Shown here in pieces: positions 1 to 8,150 of a DNA stretch of 64,000 nucleotides (the stretch's first letter is position 1; the number at the start of each line of letters is the position of its first letter). The notes under the pieces were generated by a model. That model did no database searches and was not told where the DNA came from. It worked only from the letters and a program-made list of their open reading frames with translations. The DNA comes from Hamadaea sp013361475. Lineage in GTDB: Bacteria > Actinomycetota > Actinomycetes > Mycobacteriales > Micromonosporaceae. A program made the translations under genes and the position numbers. The stretch lies in NCBI RefSeq assembly GCF_040654195.1, contig NZ_JBFAHM010000006.1, positions 1-64,000 of the forward strand. The letters are read 5' to 3'.

Positions 1-3000
1 TCGTTGCGCAGATCGCCCGGCGACGCCGCGTTCAAGTAGTAGGTGTAGTAGACCGTGGAGCACTTCCCGGCCGACCGGTCCTGGCAGGTCTGCTCGGAGA
101 TCGTGTTACCGCGGGCGTCGTGCTCGCTGGTGGTCACGTTGCCGTTCGGGTCGGTGACCGTCCGCAGGTAGCCGTCCTTGTACCCGTAGGTGGTCTGGCG
201 CTGCTGCGTACCGTCGGCCCAGATCTCCGCGACCTGCCGGTTGCCGTTGTTCACGTCGTACAGATAAGTCGTCGTGGCGTTCAGCGGATCGGTCACCACG
301 ATCTTCTTCGCCAACGCCGCCCCGGCCGCGTCCGCCGACGCGTTCTTGCTCGCCGCCACCTGATCGGCGACCTGCGCCGCGGTCAGCTGCGTCTTGTAGA
401 ACGCGAACTCGCCGATCGACCCAGGGAAGTAGCCGACACTCGCAGTGCTGTGCGACGGCCAGTTGCCCTCCCATCGGCCCGCACCCACATAGGCGTACGC
501 CGCGCCGGTCGTGACGACTGGGGCGTTCAGCGTCCCCACCACCGCGCCGTCCAGGTACAGGCTCTGCGTGTTGACGCCCGCGGCGAGCACGACGTGGTGC
601 CACTTGCCGTCGGCCACCGAGGCCGCGCTCGTGATCCGGGTGGTCGCGGTCCCGGTCCAGAGTCCCCCGCGCAGCTTGCCGTCCACGCCGACATACAGCG
701 CCGGCGTCCACCAACTGCCGGTCAGATCACTCAAGGGCATCCCCTGGTACGCGTAGAGCACGCCGCCCGCCGTGGAGCCCGAGGGCATGCTGAACCACAT
801 CGAGATGGAGTTCGGGCCCGTTGTCGGAATCTCCGCGGCCGGTAGCTCCACGTATGAGGAGGTGCCGTTGAACTTGGCCGCCGTCGCGTCGGCGAACGGG
901 CCGGCGGAGCCGAGCGTCACCGTGTTGTAGGTGCCGACCCCGCCACCGACCTCGTTCACCGCCTCGGAGACGCCGGTCTCGTTCATCCGCAGGTAGTCGG
1001 CCGGGCCGCCGGACAGCACCGACGCCGCGTAAATGTTCGACGAGCCCGACACCGTCGACGAGCTGATCTTCCAGGTGCCGTTGTGTTCGTCGATCACCTG
1101 CGTCACGATGCCGCTGACCGGGTCGTAGGTGATCTGAGCCGCCGTCGCACCCGACGGGCGGACGATCTTCGTCAACGGGTGCGCGGCCACCGAGGCCGCG
1201 CCGCGCAGGCTCGCCACATCGGCGGCGGTCAGCGTCCGGTCGAACAGCGCCACGTCGGAGATCGATCCGGTGAAGTAGTTCGCGTACCCCTGACTCGACG
1301 TGCTCGACTGGTGCGACTGATCCGGCCAGGCGCCGCCGAGGAAGCCCGCCCCAACGTACTCATGCGTAGCGCTGTACGCGTCCACCAGCGTGATCAGCCC
1401 GCTGCGGGAGCCGACGACCTGCCCGTCGAGGTAGAGCGTCTGCGTGTTTCCCGCCGCCGCCAGCACCAGATGATGCCAAGCTCCGTCGGTCACCGGGTTG
1501 GCCGACACGATGCCCGCCCCGACGTCATTGACCCAGAACGCCGCCCGCAACTTGCCGCTGCTGCCGATGTAGATCGCGGGGGTGTAGTTGCCGTCCGTCG
1601 TCCCGCCGGTGATCGCGTCCTTCTGATAGCTGAACAGCACGGCATCCGGCGTGGTCGTCTTGAACCACATGCTCAAAGACTGATAGCTGGCCGCCGTCAC
1701 GAGCTTGCCGGGCACCTCCACATACGACGAGGTCCCGTTGAACCCGGCGGCCGTGGCTGAGGATCCGGGCAGCGGGCCGGCCTGACCCAAGGCGGCGTTC
1801 GCATAGGTCGCCGCATCCGTCCCGGCGTTGTCGAGGACGTCGCTGGTCGCCTTCACCGCGCCGGCCGGCTCGGACAGTCGCCAGTAAGAGTGCGGACCCG
1901 CATCCAGCAATGCCGTCGGGTACTGCGATCCGGTGCCGTACTCGTAGGTCGTGCAGTGCGTGGCGTCGGTCGGCGGGCACACCTTCGTCAGCTGGTCGCC
2001 GCTGTACGCGTACGACCAGGTGGCAACGGTGCTGGCGTCCCCGGCGGTGGCCGGGTCGGTGAACACCGTGGCGACGTGCGCCTTGCTCGCCCCCGCGGGC
2101 GTCGACCACGTCAGATGCAGCGCCCGCCCGGAAGCCGACGTGATCGTCTCCACCTGACCCGACGCGTTGTACGCCAACGTCAGCGTCCGCCCGGCCGCGT
2201 CGTTGATCGCCGTGATCGCATAGACCGCGTCGATACCGGCCGTGCCCGCGACCTGCCGGGTGAACAGATACGTCGTGCCGTCCTTGTCCACCAGCGAATA
2301 GCCGCCGGTGACCGCGGTGAACACCGAATAGCGACCGGACGGCGGGTTGAAGCTGCCGTCGGCGTTACGCCCGAACGCGACCTCGACGCCGGTGGGATAC
2401 GTGATCACCGCCGTCTTCGCATTCGCCACGGCGTACCGCTCGGTGACGCTCGCATCCACCACTGTGGACCAACCGGCCCCGAACGCCAGCCCGGTACGCG
2501 GATCCCGGCTGTTGTACGACCGCTGCACCGCCAGCGCCGGACCGACCGTGGCCACCTGGGCGTCCATCGCCTCCGTCGTGTAATTGCCCGCACTGGGCTC
2601 GAACCCGCGACCGCCGCCGTCCTGCGACAGCCCGGACGTCACCAGCGGCTGCGGCGGCGGCGTCGACAACGGGAAGTAGTACGCCACGTTCAACGGATCC
2701 GGACTCGTCGCCCAGCCGTCGTACGACACGACCCACCAGTAGTACGTCTTCGACCACTGCAACTTGCCGTCCGGCACCGTCCAGCTCGACGACGACGTCC
2801 AGCCCGAGGTGGCCACCAGCGCACCCGACGCGTCGTTGACCTTGTAGTTGTACTGAACCGCCGCCTTCGGCCACACATCCGGGTCGTGGCCCTTGGCCAG
2901 CAGCTCCGGCGTCAGCGTGGTCGCCTGATAGTCCCGCGGCGGGTACTGCGAGTCGATCTGCGGAGCGATGTTCGGGGTGTAGGTCACCGACAGATACGGC

Positions 3001-4583
3001 GCACACGTGTGCCCGTCACACACCGCCCCGGACGGCCCGTTCCGCGACGTGAACCGCTTGAAGTCCGTCGTCTCGGTCTGCGAGGCGGAGAGGCCCAGAC
3101 CATTGTTGGTCAACGTCCCGTTCAGCCAGCCGTCGAGGGTCGCCTTGGTCAACGGCACCGTCACCCACGAACCCACAGCCCGGTTGCCCGCCGTGTTGGC
3201 ACACGCCTCCGAGTAGTTCGTCGGGGTCGCGGTGCCGATCTGCGAGCCGAAGGCCGGGCCGGTGTAGCTCACGCTGCCGTACCGGACCGTGCTGAACGAC
3301 CACGGCTCGGTGATCGGATGCACCGTGAACGGCTGCGCCGAGCAGCTGCCCTGCCACGTGAGGAACAGCTTGAGGCTGGCCGACGTGATCCGCAGCCCGG
3401 CGAAGGTGGCGGCGAAGTCGGTCGAGGTCAGCAGACCTTTGCCACGGTGGCCGCCGGCGTCCCAGGTGCCGACGGCGATGTCGTCGTCAGCAGAGTGGTC
3501 GATGTCGTTCCCGTAGTACACGTAGGTGTCGCCGTCCACGGTCAAGTCGGCCGTCGGGTCGATCGTCACCGGGTAGACGCGGGCCGGATCGTCGAGCCAC
3601 TTCGTGTCCGCGGTGACCTTCAGCGCCACGGCGCCGTCGGCCTGGACGAGTTCGTAGCGCACGGCGTTCGAGGTCGTGAACTCACCGGTCGCCCGATCGA
3701 ACCTCGAATCGTGCATCAGACCCGGCGGAATACGGCCCTTGACCGTCCCCTTCTCGTCGGCGAGCACCACACCGCCGCTGTCGTCCAGCGCCGGCGTAAG
3801 CCCGCTCAACCGCAGCGGAAACACCCACTCGGTCATGCTGCCCCGCTCCCGCAGGACGATCGACTCCTTGACCCCGCTCTCCCGCGACTCCAGCACCAGA
3901 TCCGTGCCCGGAAACACGCCGGGATAGGTCACCGCGTACGCCCCGGCCTGCGCCGGAACCGCAGCCGCACCCAGCAGCGAATAACCGAACCCGAGACCGT
4001 CGAACGACGCCGAGACGATCTGCCGGTCGTCAGCCCGCTTCGCAAACTGCAAACCCAACCGGTTCGCCCGCTGCCCCAGCCGATCCCCACCCGCCGTCAG
4101 GCGGGCGTCGATCTTCTGCCAGGCGCCCTTGCCGTCCTGGTAGTTGACCGTGCTCTGAGACACCTCGCGCGTATAGCTGCCGTCCGGATTCGCGAACAGA
4201 TCCGAGCCCGCAGTCGAGTCCTCGGCCCTCCGCGTACTGCGGCCGGGTGCGTACCCCTGAATGCCCGGTGTGGTCAGGCGCTGGACCTTGCCGTCCTGCC
4301 GTTCGGCGGGCGTCTTGTCCGGAGCCCGGCCCGCCCCACCGGACGCCTTCGTGTCGGCGTACCCGACGTAGTGACCCTTCCCGGCCGCCGACCCACTCTC
4401 CTGCGCCGGACCGACCGGATGGCCGTCGGCGAAGGCGGACGGCGCGGTCAACCACGACCACAACCAGCTCACCTTCAGATCCACCGGGCCGAAGATCGTC
4501 GCAGGCTGCGGAGTGGCGGTGACCAGCAGCATCACTGCGGTCAGGAGGAATCCCGCGAGGACACGAGAGCGGCGGCGATCCAT
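1..4583 (-). CDS. Secreted RHS/LamG repeat protein, partial (C-terminus beyond left edge)
   Basis: The reading frame is open from an ATG at 4583 to the window edge (1527 complete codons). A GAGAGGAG ribosome site lies just upstream. Residues 1-50 look like a signal peptide (RRRSR followed by a hydrophobic run, then AFA-DG). In order I see a DNRLRE-like beta region (about 340-520), an RHS-type opening segment with VQRSYNSRDPRTG (about 683-750), two LamG/jellyroll lectin-like domains (about 890-1125 and 1180-1405), and YD/RHS-type repeats such as DPNGNVTTSEHDARGN (about 1420-1520). Proteins of this architecture are cell-surface or secreted, and many end in a variable toxin or enzyme tip. Here that end lies outside the window, so the effector activity cannot be named. 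The antisense frame is also long and open, as expected at this GC content. Confidence 0.88.
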   Translation of the reverse strand, partial: MDRRRSRVLAGFLLTAVMLLVTATPQPATIFGPVDLKVSWLWSWLTAPSAFADGHPVGPAQESGSAAGKGHYVGYADTKASGGAGRAPDKTPAERQDGKVQRLTTPGIQGYAPGRSTRRAEDSTAGSDLFANPDGSYTREVSQSTVNYQDGKGAWQKIDARLTAGGDRLGQRANRLGLQFAKRADDRQIVSASFDGLGFGYSLLGAAAVPAQAGAYAVTYPGVFPGTDLVLESRESGVKESIVLRERGSMTEWVFPLRLSGLTPALDDSGGVVLADEKGTVKGRIPPGLMHDSRFDRATGEFTTSNAVRYELVQADGAVALKVTADTKWLDDPARVYPVTIDPTADLTVDGDTYVYYGNDIDHSADDDIAVGTWDAGGHRGKGLLTSTDFAATFAGLRITSASLKLFLTWQGSCSAQPFTVHPITEPWSFSTVRYGSVSYTGPAFGSQIGTATPTNYSEACANTAGNRAVGSWVTVPLTKATLDGWLNGTLTNNGLGLSASQTETTDFKRFTSRNGPSGAVCDGHTCAPYLSVTYTPNIAPQIDSQYPPRDYQATTLTPELLAKGHDPDVWPKAAVQYNYKVNDASGALVATSGWTSSSSWTVPDGKLQWSKTYYWWVVSYDGWATSPDPLNVAYYFPLSTPPPQPLVTSGLSQDGGGRGFEPSAGNYTTEAMDAQVATVGPALAVQRSYNSRDPRTGLAFGAGWSTVVDASVTERYAVANAKTAVITYPTGVEVAFGRNADGSFNPPSGRYSVFTAVTGGYSLVDKDGTTYLFTRQVAGTAGIDAVYAITAINDAAGRTLTLAYNASGQVETITSASGRALHLTWSTPAGASKAHVATVFTDPATAGDASTVATWSYAYSGDQLTKVCPPTDATHCTTYEYGTGSQYPTALLDAGPHSYWRLSEPAGAVKATSDVLDNAGTDAATYANAALGQAGPLPGSSATAAGFNGTSSYVEVPGKLVTAASYQSLSMWFKTTTPDAVLFSYQKDAITGGTTDGNYTPAIYIGSSGKLRAAFWVNDVGAGIVSANPVTDGAWHHLVLAAAGNTQTLYLDGQVVGSRSGLITLVDAYSATHEYVGAGFLGGAWPDQSHQSSTSSQGYANYFTGSISDVALFDRTLTAADVASLRGAASVAAHPLTKIVRPSGATAAQITYDPVSGIVTQVIDEHNGTWKISSSTVSGSSNIYAASVLSGGPADYLRMNETGVSEAVNEVGGGVGTYNTVTLGSAGPFADATAAKFNGTSSYVELPAAEIPTTGPNSISMWFSMPSGSTAGGVLYAYQGMPLSDLTGSWWTPALYVGVDGKLRGGLWTGTATTRITSAASVADGKWHHVVLAAGVNTQSLYLDGAVVGTLNAPVVTTGAAYAYVGAGRWEGNWPSHSTASVGYFPGSIGEFAFYKTQLTAAQVADQVAASKNASADAAGAALAKKIVVTDPLNATTTYLYDVNNGNRQVAEIWADGTQQRQTTYGYKDGYLRTVTDPNGNVTTSEHDARGNTISEQTCQDRSAGKCSTVYYTYYLNAASPGDLRN

Positions 4584-4730
4584 GGCGGACTCCTCTCAAC
4601 ACAACTCCGGGTGGGAGCTGACTGGGAGTCTCCTTCATGGATTTCTCTTTGGCAATACCTGTATGTACCGGTAACGCATCGCCGCACGACAATGCCTACG
4701 ACCGCCGGCCGACGGGCCGTCCGCCGAACC
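4584..4730. other. Intergenic region upstream of the RHS gene
   Basis: This 147-base stretch holds the RHS gene's leader and promoter and lies downstream of the methyltransferase gene. It is less GC-rich around 4640-4675 than its surroundings, which fits a promoter on the minus strand. I could not assign -35 and -10 boxes with confidence. No small ORF or strong hairpin was seen. Confidence 0.4.
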
Positions 4731-5465
4731 TCAGCGCGCGCGACGCCCCAGGTTCAGCGTCGTCTCCAGACGCAGATGAACGACTCCACCGATGCCGTCC
4801 ACGGCCGCGCGCAACTCCGCCAGCAGGCTCTGCTGCCGCTCGGGCGTGCGCAGCCGGAACGGCGAGAACGTCTCCACCAACCGCAGATAGCGCTCCGTCG
4901 CCAGCGGCAGTTCCGAGTCGAACCGGCGCAGCTCAACATCCCGGAACAAGCCGCTGGCCGCGAAGTCGTCGACGATCCACTCCGGACGCCGATCCGGATA
5001 GGACTTCCCGTCGGCGGCGAACACCGCGTCCAACGCCGCCTGCTCGGCCGGATCCACGTACGCGTGCTTCCGGCCGATCAGCGCGATCACGCCGTCCGCC
5101 TGGAGCAGGCCATGAGCCCGGCCGCAGCGGGTCGCCGGATCGAGCAGATGCCAGACCAGCGTGCCCGCCAGCACCGGCACCGGCACCGGCGGCGCCCAGC
5201 TCTCGAAATCCGCGCTGACCACCTCAGCCTGCGGGAACTTGGCCCGCAGATGCTCGGCCATCCGCGGATCCGGCTCGACGCACAGCATCGGCGCACCCAA
5301 CCGGCTGAACAACTCGGTGCCCTTGCCGGTCCCCGCGCCGATCTCCGCGACCAGCTCCGGCGTACCACCTAGATAGGCCGCCAACGCGTCGGCCATCTCC
5401 ACCGGATATCCCGGCCGAATGTCGTCATACTGCGCTGCCACTTCACCGAAGACCGTCGTCGCCAC
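4731..5465 (-). CDS. Class I SAM-dependent methyltransferase
   Basis: The 244-residue protein begins FGEVAAQYDDIRPGYP and carries SAM-binding motif I EIGAGTGKG at residues 41-49, with the acidic ribose-binding residue in CVEPDP (E64). This is the Rossmann-type methyltransferase fold of the small cytosolic UbiE/TrmA-like group, and the substrate cannot be read from sequence. I chose the GTG at 5465 because the homology starts there. An in-frame ATG at 5552 would add 29 residues of low-complexity sequence and overlap the next gene's 3' end. Confidence 0.85.
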   Translation of the reverse strand: MATTVFGEVAAQYDDIRPGYPVEMADALAAYLGGTPELVAEIGAGTGKGTELFSRLGAPMLCVEPDPRMAEHLRAKFPQAEVVSADFESWAPPVPVPVLAGTLVWHLLDPATRCGRAHGLLQADGVIALIGRKHAYVDPAEQAALDAVFAADGKSYPDRRPEWIVDDFAASGLFRDVELRRFDSELPLATERYLRLVETFSPFRLRTPERQQSLLAELRAAVDGIGGVVHLRLETTLNLGRRAR

Positions 5466-5505
5466 GCGCCCATGCTGCCACAGCGCGCACCAGGCCCATC
5501 GCAGG

Positions 5506-6117
5506 TCAGCGACGACGCCAATACCCGGCCACCGGCTGGCCGTCCCGCTCATGCGGCTCCACCCACACCTGCCCCGAACTGCCCAAGGTCAACGCCGGCC
5601 GATGCACCGGGCCACGCTGCCGGGGCACCACCACCCGGCGGACGAAACCGCGTACGGCCATCGACGCCGCCACCTCCGGCAGCCGCTCGGCCCAGTAGTC
5701 CCCCACCTCACCGGACAACCCCGCCGCCGCCTCCGACAAGTCCGAGATCACGCGCTCGGTGCTCAGCTCCGGGCGTACGTGGGCGAGCAGGATCAACCCC
5801 TCCTCCACCTGCAACGGCGTCCGCAGCTCCACCTGCCGCAGATCGGCCAGCCGCTCGGCCGACTCCGTCCACAGCAGATGGACGAGCACGTCGTCGGCCG
5901 ACGCGACAGCCATCCCGGCCACCGTCACCGGCTCCCGCAACAGACTGCCCACCGGCACGCACACGACCTCGTCGCACACCCGATGCCGCAGTTGCACCGC
6001 CAACGCCGTCCCGCCGGAGATCACCAAGTCGCTGCCCTCGGTCGCGAGCGCACGCCACCGATACGCCGCCTCCAGCGTCAGCACACCCCGCAACCAATGC
6101 GGCAACCGCTCCGTCAT
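5506..6117 (-). CDS. Uncharacterised protein, faint nucleotidyltransferase (AbiEii-like) resemblance
   Basis: This 203-residue protein follows the double-HTH gene by 22 bases on the same strand and is probably cotranscribed with it. Residues near 33-46 (ISGGTALAVQLRHR) resemble the GG-x-A...HR signature of AbiEii/DUF1814-type nucleotidyltransferases. The acidic DxD that normally follows is not intact (VCDEVVCVP), so catalysis by that mechanism is doubtful. The middle (VASADDVLVHLLWTESAERL) also resembles the DLxxLK helix region of those proteins. The ATG at 6117 was chosen over an upstream start at 6225, which would overlap the HTH gene. The function is unknown and the family link is weak inference. 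Confidence 0.6.
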   Translation of the reverse strand: MTERLPHWLRGVLTLEAAYRWRALATEGSDLVISGGTALAVQLRHRVCDEVVCVPVGSLLREPVTVAGMAVASADDVLVHLLWTESAERLADLRQVELRTPLQVEEGLILLAHVRPELSTERVISDLSEAAAGLSGEVGDYWAERLPEVAASMAVRGFVRRVVVPRQRGPVHRPALTLGSSGQVWVEPHERDGQPVAGYWRRR

Positions 6118-6139
6118 GCCACGTCCACGCCACGCGAAA

Positions 6140-6598
6140 TCATGCCGCTTGCATTCCCCGCGACTCGGGTGGGCGAACCTCCCGGAGCAACGGCCGCAAC
6201 TCCAGCCATCGCGGGTGCAGCACATCCGCGTGCATGGCTCCGTCGCGTACCACGATGAAACCGGCCGCGAGCAGCGCCTTCACCGCGGCGCTGGCGGTGG
6301 CCGGAGCCAAGCCGCACGCCTCCGCGACCGCGCGCGCGGACACCAACCCCCGCGGACGCAGCGACAACTCCGCCAGGACGCGCATCTGCGAGCGCGGCAG
6401 CGGACCGCCCGCGTCGACGCCCAGCTCAGCCCGCAGCGCCTCCTCGTCCTCCAGGGAGAACAGCCAGCCGCTCGCGTCGAGGCGGCCCACCCCCAGGCGG
6501 CGCGCGGCGGACACGACCCGTCGCCGCGACGTCCCGAGACGGCGCGCGACCTGCTCCGGAGTCGCGTCCATCTGGCCACGATAAGCGGTCTTCGCCAC
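6140..6598 (-). CDS. Double helix-turn-helix transcriptional regulator
   Basis: A 152-residue protein with two DNA-binding segments. The first is an excisionase/MerR-like HTH near the N-terminus (TPEQVARRLGTSRRRVVSAAR). The second is a MarR-like winged helix (residues about 75-125) with AVAEACGLAPATASAAVKAL. The GTG at 6598 is used here, and an ATG at 6571 is equally plausible. No ligand or metal site is visible. It immediately precedes the uncharacterised 5506-6117 gene, so it may regulate or act with it as a pair. Confidence 0.7.
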   Translation of the reverse strand: MAKTAYRGQMDATPEQVARRLGTSRRRVVSAARRLGVGRLDASGWLFSLEDEEALRAELGVDAGGPLPRSQMRVLAELSLRPRGLVSARAVAEACGLAPATASAAVKALLAAGFIVVRDGAMHADVLHPRWLELRPLLREVRPPESRGMQAA

Positions 6599-6683
6599 AA
6601 GGTCACCCGCTCAACGTCTCGTAAGCCGTCCTAGGAGACTATTCGTTTCAGGTCAGACGCATGACACGCCCAAACACGGTTTG

Positions 6684-7256
6684 ATGGAAGGTATGCGGGA
6701 GATCGTCCTCGTGCGGCACGGACAGACCGAATGGTCCGCGAACGGCCGCCACACGTCCGTCACCGACCTCGACCTCACCCCGGAGGGCGAACGCCGGGCG
6801 CGCGCGCTCGGCGCACGGCTGGCCGGGCGGTCCTTCGCGCTCGTGCTCTGCAGTCCCCGGAAACGCGCGCAGAAAACCGCCGAGCTGGCCGGGATCGGCC
6901 CGCTCGACATCGACGACGACCTGGTCGAGTGGAACTACGGGGAATACGAGGGCAAGACCACCCCCCAGATCCGCGAACACGACCCCACCTGGACGGTGTG
7001 GACGGGCACGACTCCGGGCGGCGAGACGGCGGCACAGGTCGGCGCGCGCGCCGACCGGATCCTCAACCGCGTACGCCCGATTCTGGCCGGCGCGGACGTC
7101 TGCCTGGTCGGTCACGGTCACCAGTTGCGGGTGCTGACGGCGCGCTGGCTCGGGCTGCCACCGCAGGACGGGGAGAAGTTCAAGCTGGAGACGGCGACGC
7201 TGAGCGTCCTGGGCTTCGAGCGGGAGGCGCCGACCCTGGTGACGTGGAACGCCTGA
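6684..7256 (+). CDS. Histidine phosphatase (phosphoglycerate mutase-like)
   Basis: The 190-residue protein has the family hallmark LVRHGQTEWS, with the phosphoacceptor His at residue 12. The second catalytic His lies in LVGHGHQLRVL, and the acidic region is WNYGEYEGKT. Length and motifs match the cytosolic acid phosphatase/phosphoglycerate mutase superfamily (GpmB/CobC-like). The substrate is not determinable from sequence. Starts at TTG 6681, ATG 6684 and ATG 6693 are all in frame. The GGAAGG before 6693 is too close for ideal spacing, so 6684 was chosen tentatively. Confidence 0.9.
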   Translation: MEGMREIVLVRHGQTEWSANGRHTSVTDLDLTPEGERRARALGARLAGRSFALVLCSPRKRAQKTAELAGIGPLDIDDDLVEWNYGEYEGKTTPQIREHDPTWTVWTGTTPGGETAAQVGARADRILNRVRPILAGADVCLVGHGHQLRVLTARWLGLPPQDGEKFKLETATLSVLGFEREAPTLVTWNA

Positions 7257-7264
7257 TCACCTTG

Positions 7265-7906
7265 TCAGTCGCGGCCCTGCCAGGTCGTGACGCAGGCTTC
7301 GTTGCCCTCGGGGTCGGCGAGCACCCAGAAAGCGGGCGCCTCCGCGTCGTAGACGAGCCGGCCGCCCGCGGCGACCGCGGCCGCCATCCGGGCCGGGGCC
7401 ACGTCATGCGGCACGGTGACGTCGAGGTGGATGCGGTTTCGTTGCGGGCGCGGCGCGTCCATCTGCTGGAACCATATCGGTGGGCTCTGCCGGTCGGGGT
7501 CGCTCAGCGATCCGTCCTCGTCTTGGGCGTACGCCAGCAGCGCCTGCCAGAACGGGCGGACCGCGTCGATGTCCAGGGCGTCGATGGCGTATTCGAGGAC
7601 TTGGCGCACCCCCGGACGCGTACGCCCGCCGACGGCGGCGGTGATGCGCCGGGCCAGTTCGACGTCGACCTCGGTGACCCACTGCGTGCTTTGTGACTGC
7701 ACGGCGAGCAGCACCTGATCACGGCGTACGTCGAGCCAGAGGTGCTCGTCGGCGTCCGTCCCCGCCGCGTGGACGACGGTCTGGGCCAGCGCGACCGCCT
7801 CGGCCAACGACGCCGCCGGAATCGACGCCCGCAGCGTACGCAGCTGAAACCGCCAGCCGAGGTCGTGGACGGCGTCGGACGCGGCCTGCCGCGAGAGCAT
7901 CTCCAT
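7265..7906 (-). CDS. Pterin-carbinolamine-dehydratase-like/VOC (glyoxalase-like) fusion
   Basis: The 213-residue protein has two parts. Residues about 8-100 resemble a 4a-hydroxytetrahydrobiopterin dehydratase fold (WLDVRRDQVLLAV followed by WVTEVDVELARRI). The usual catalytic HHP is replaced by a DEHLW context. The C-terminal half is a VOC/glyoxalase-like domain (NRIHLDVTVPHDVAPAR and FWVLADPEGNEACV, ending with the typical DPEGN strand). Fusions of this kind are common in actinobacteria and have no assigned reaction. The start at ATG 7906 has an AGGA eight bases upstream. A longer frame from 7966 would translate the two 30-bp repeats. Confidence 0.78.
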   Translation of the reverse strand: MEMLSRQAASDAVHDLGWRFQLRTLRASIPAASLAEAVALAQTVVHAAGTDADEHLWLDVRRDQVLLAVQSQSTQWVTEVDVELARRITAAVGGRTRPGVRQVLEYAIDALDIDAVRPFWQALLAYAQDEDGSLSDPDRQSPPIWFQQMDAPRPQRNRIHLDVTVPHDVAPARMAAAVAAGGRLVYDAEAPAFWVLADPEGNEACVTTWQGRD

Positions 7907-7913
7907 GCGCCGC

Positions 7914-7973
7914 ATCCTGCCAGCGGGGTCCGACAACGACTCGATCCTGCCGGCGGGGTCCGACAACGACTCG
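7914..7973. repeat. Two adjacent 30-bp direct repeats
   Basis: Positions 7914-7943 and 7944-7973 are near-identical 30-bp units differing at one base (CAGCGGGG versus CGGCGGGG) and sharing GGTCCGACAACGACTCG. They lie in the divergent intergenic region between the VOC gene and the monooxygenase gene, just upstream of the VOC start. They could be regulator-binding repeats or simple slippage products. Confidence 0.85.
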
Positions 7974-8028
7974 CGTAGTCGATCAGGCCCGGCGGGGATC
8001 GATCAGGGCGCTGGGGACACGACCGCCG

Positions 8029-8058
8029 GTCGATCACGACCGAAAGTTCATGATCGCG
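8029..8058. repeat. Palindromic repeat family 3, copy 1
   Basis: This 30-bp segment matches 9251-9280 except at two or three central bases. It contains CGATCA...TGATCG inverted arms. Its sister copy lies downstream of the flavoprotein gene in the same orientation, so the two copies bracket that gene. Confidence 0.75.
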
Positions 8059-8097
8059 GGGAAAGGGGCGCGGGGAAAGGGGCGCGGGGAAAGGGGC
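8056..8097. repeat. 14-bp tandem repeat, three units
   Basis: Three perfect units of GCGGGGAAAGGGGC begin inside the right edge of the palindromic repeat at 8029-8058. A degenerate fourth unit follows. The array lies 54 bases upstream of the monooxygenase start. Confidence 0.9.
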
Positions 8098-8150
8098 GCG
8101 CGGAAAGCGGGGCCGGTGGAGAGAGGGCGGTCACAGGGCGGGATGGGGGC

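Noticed and set aside
1890..5372. 1160-codon plus-strand open frame
   Set aside because: It is antisense to the RHS and methyltransferase genes, is Arg/Pro/Gly-rich without domains, and results from GC3 bias.
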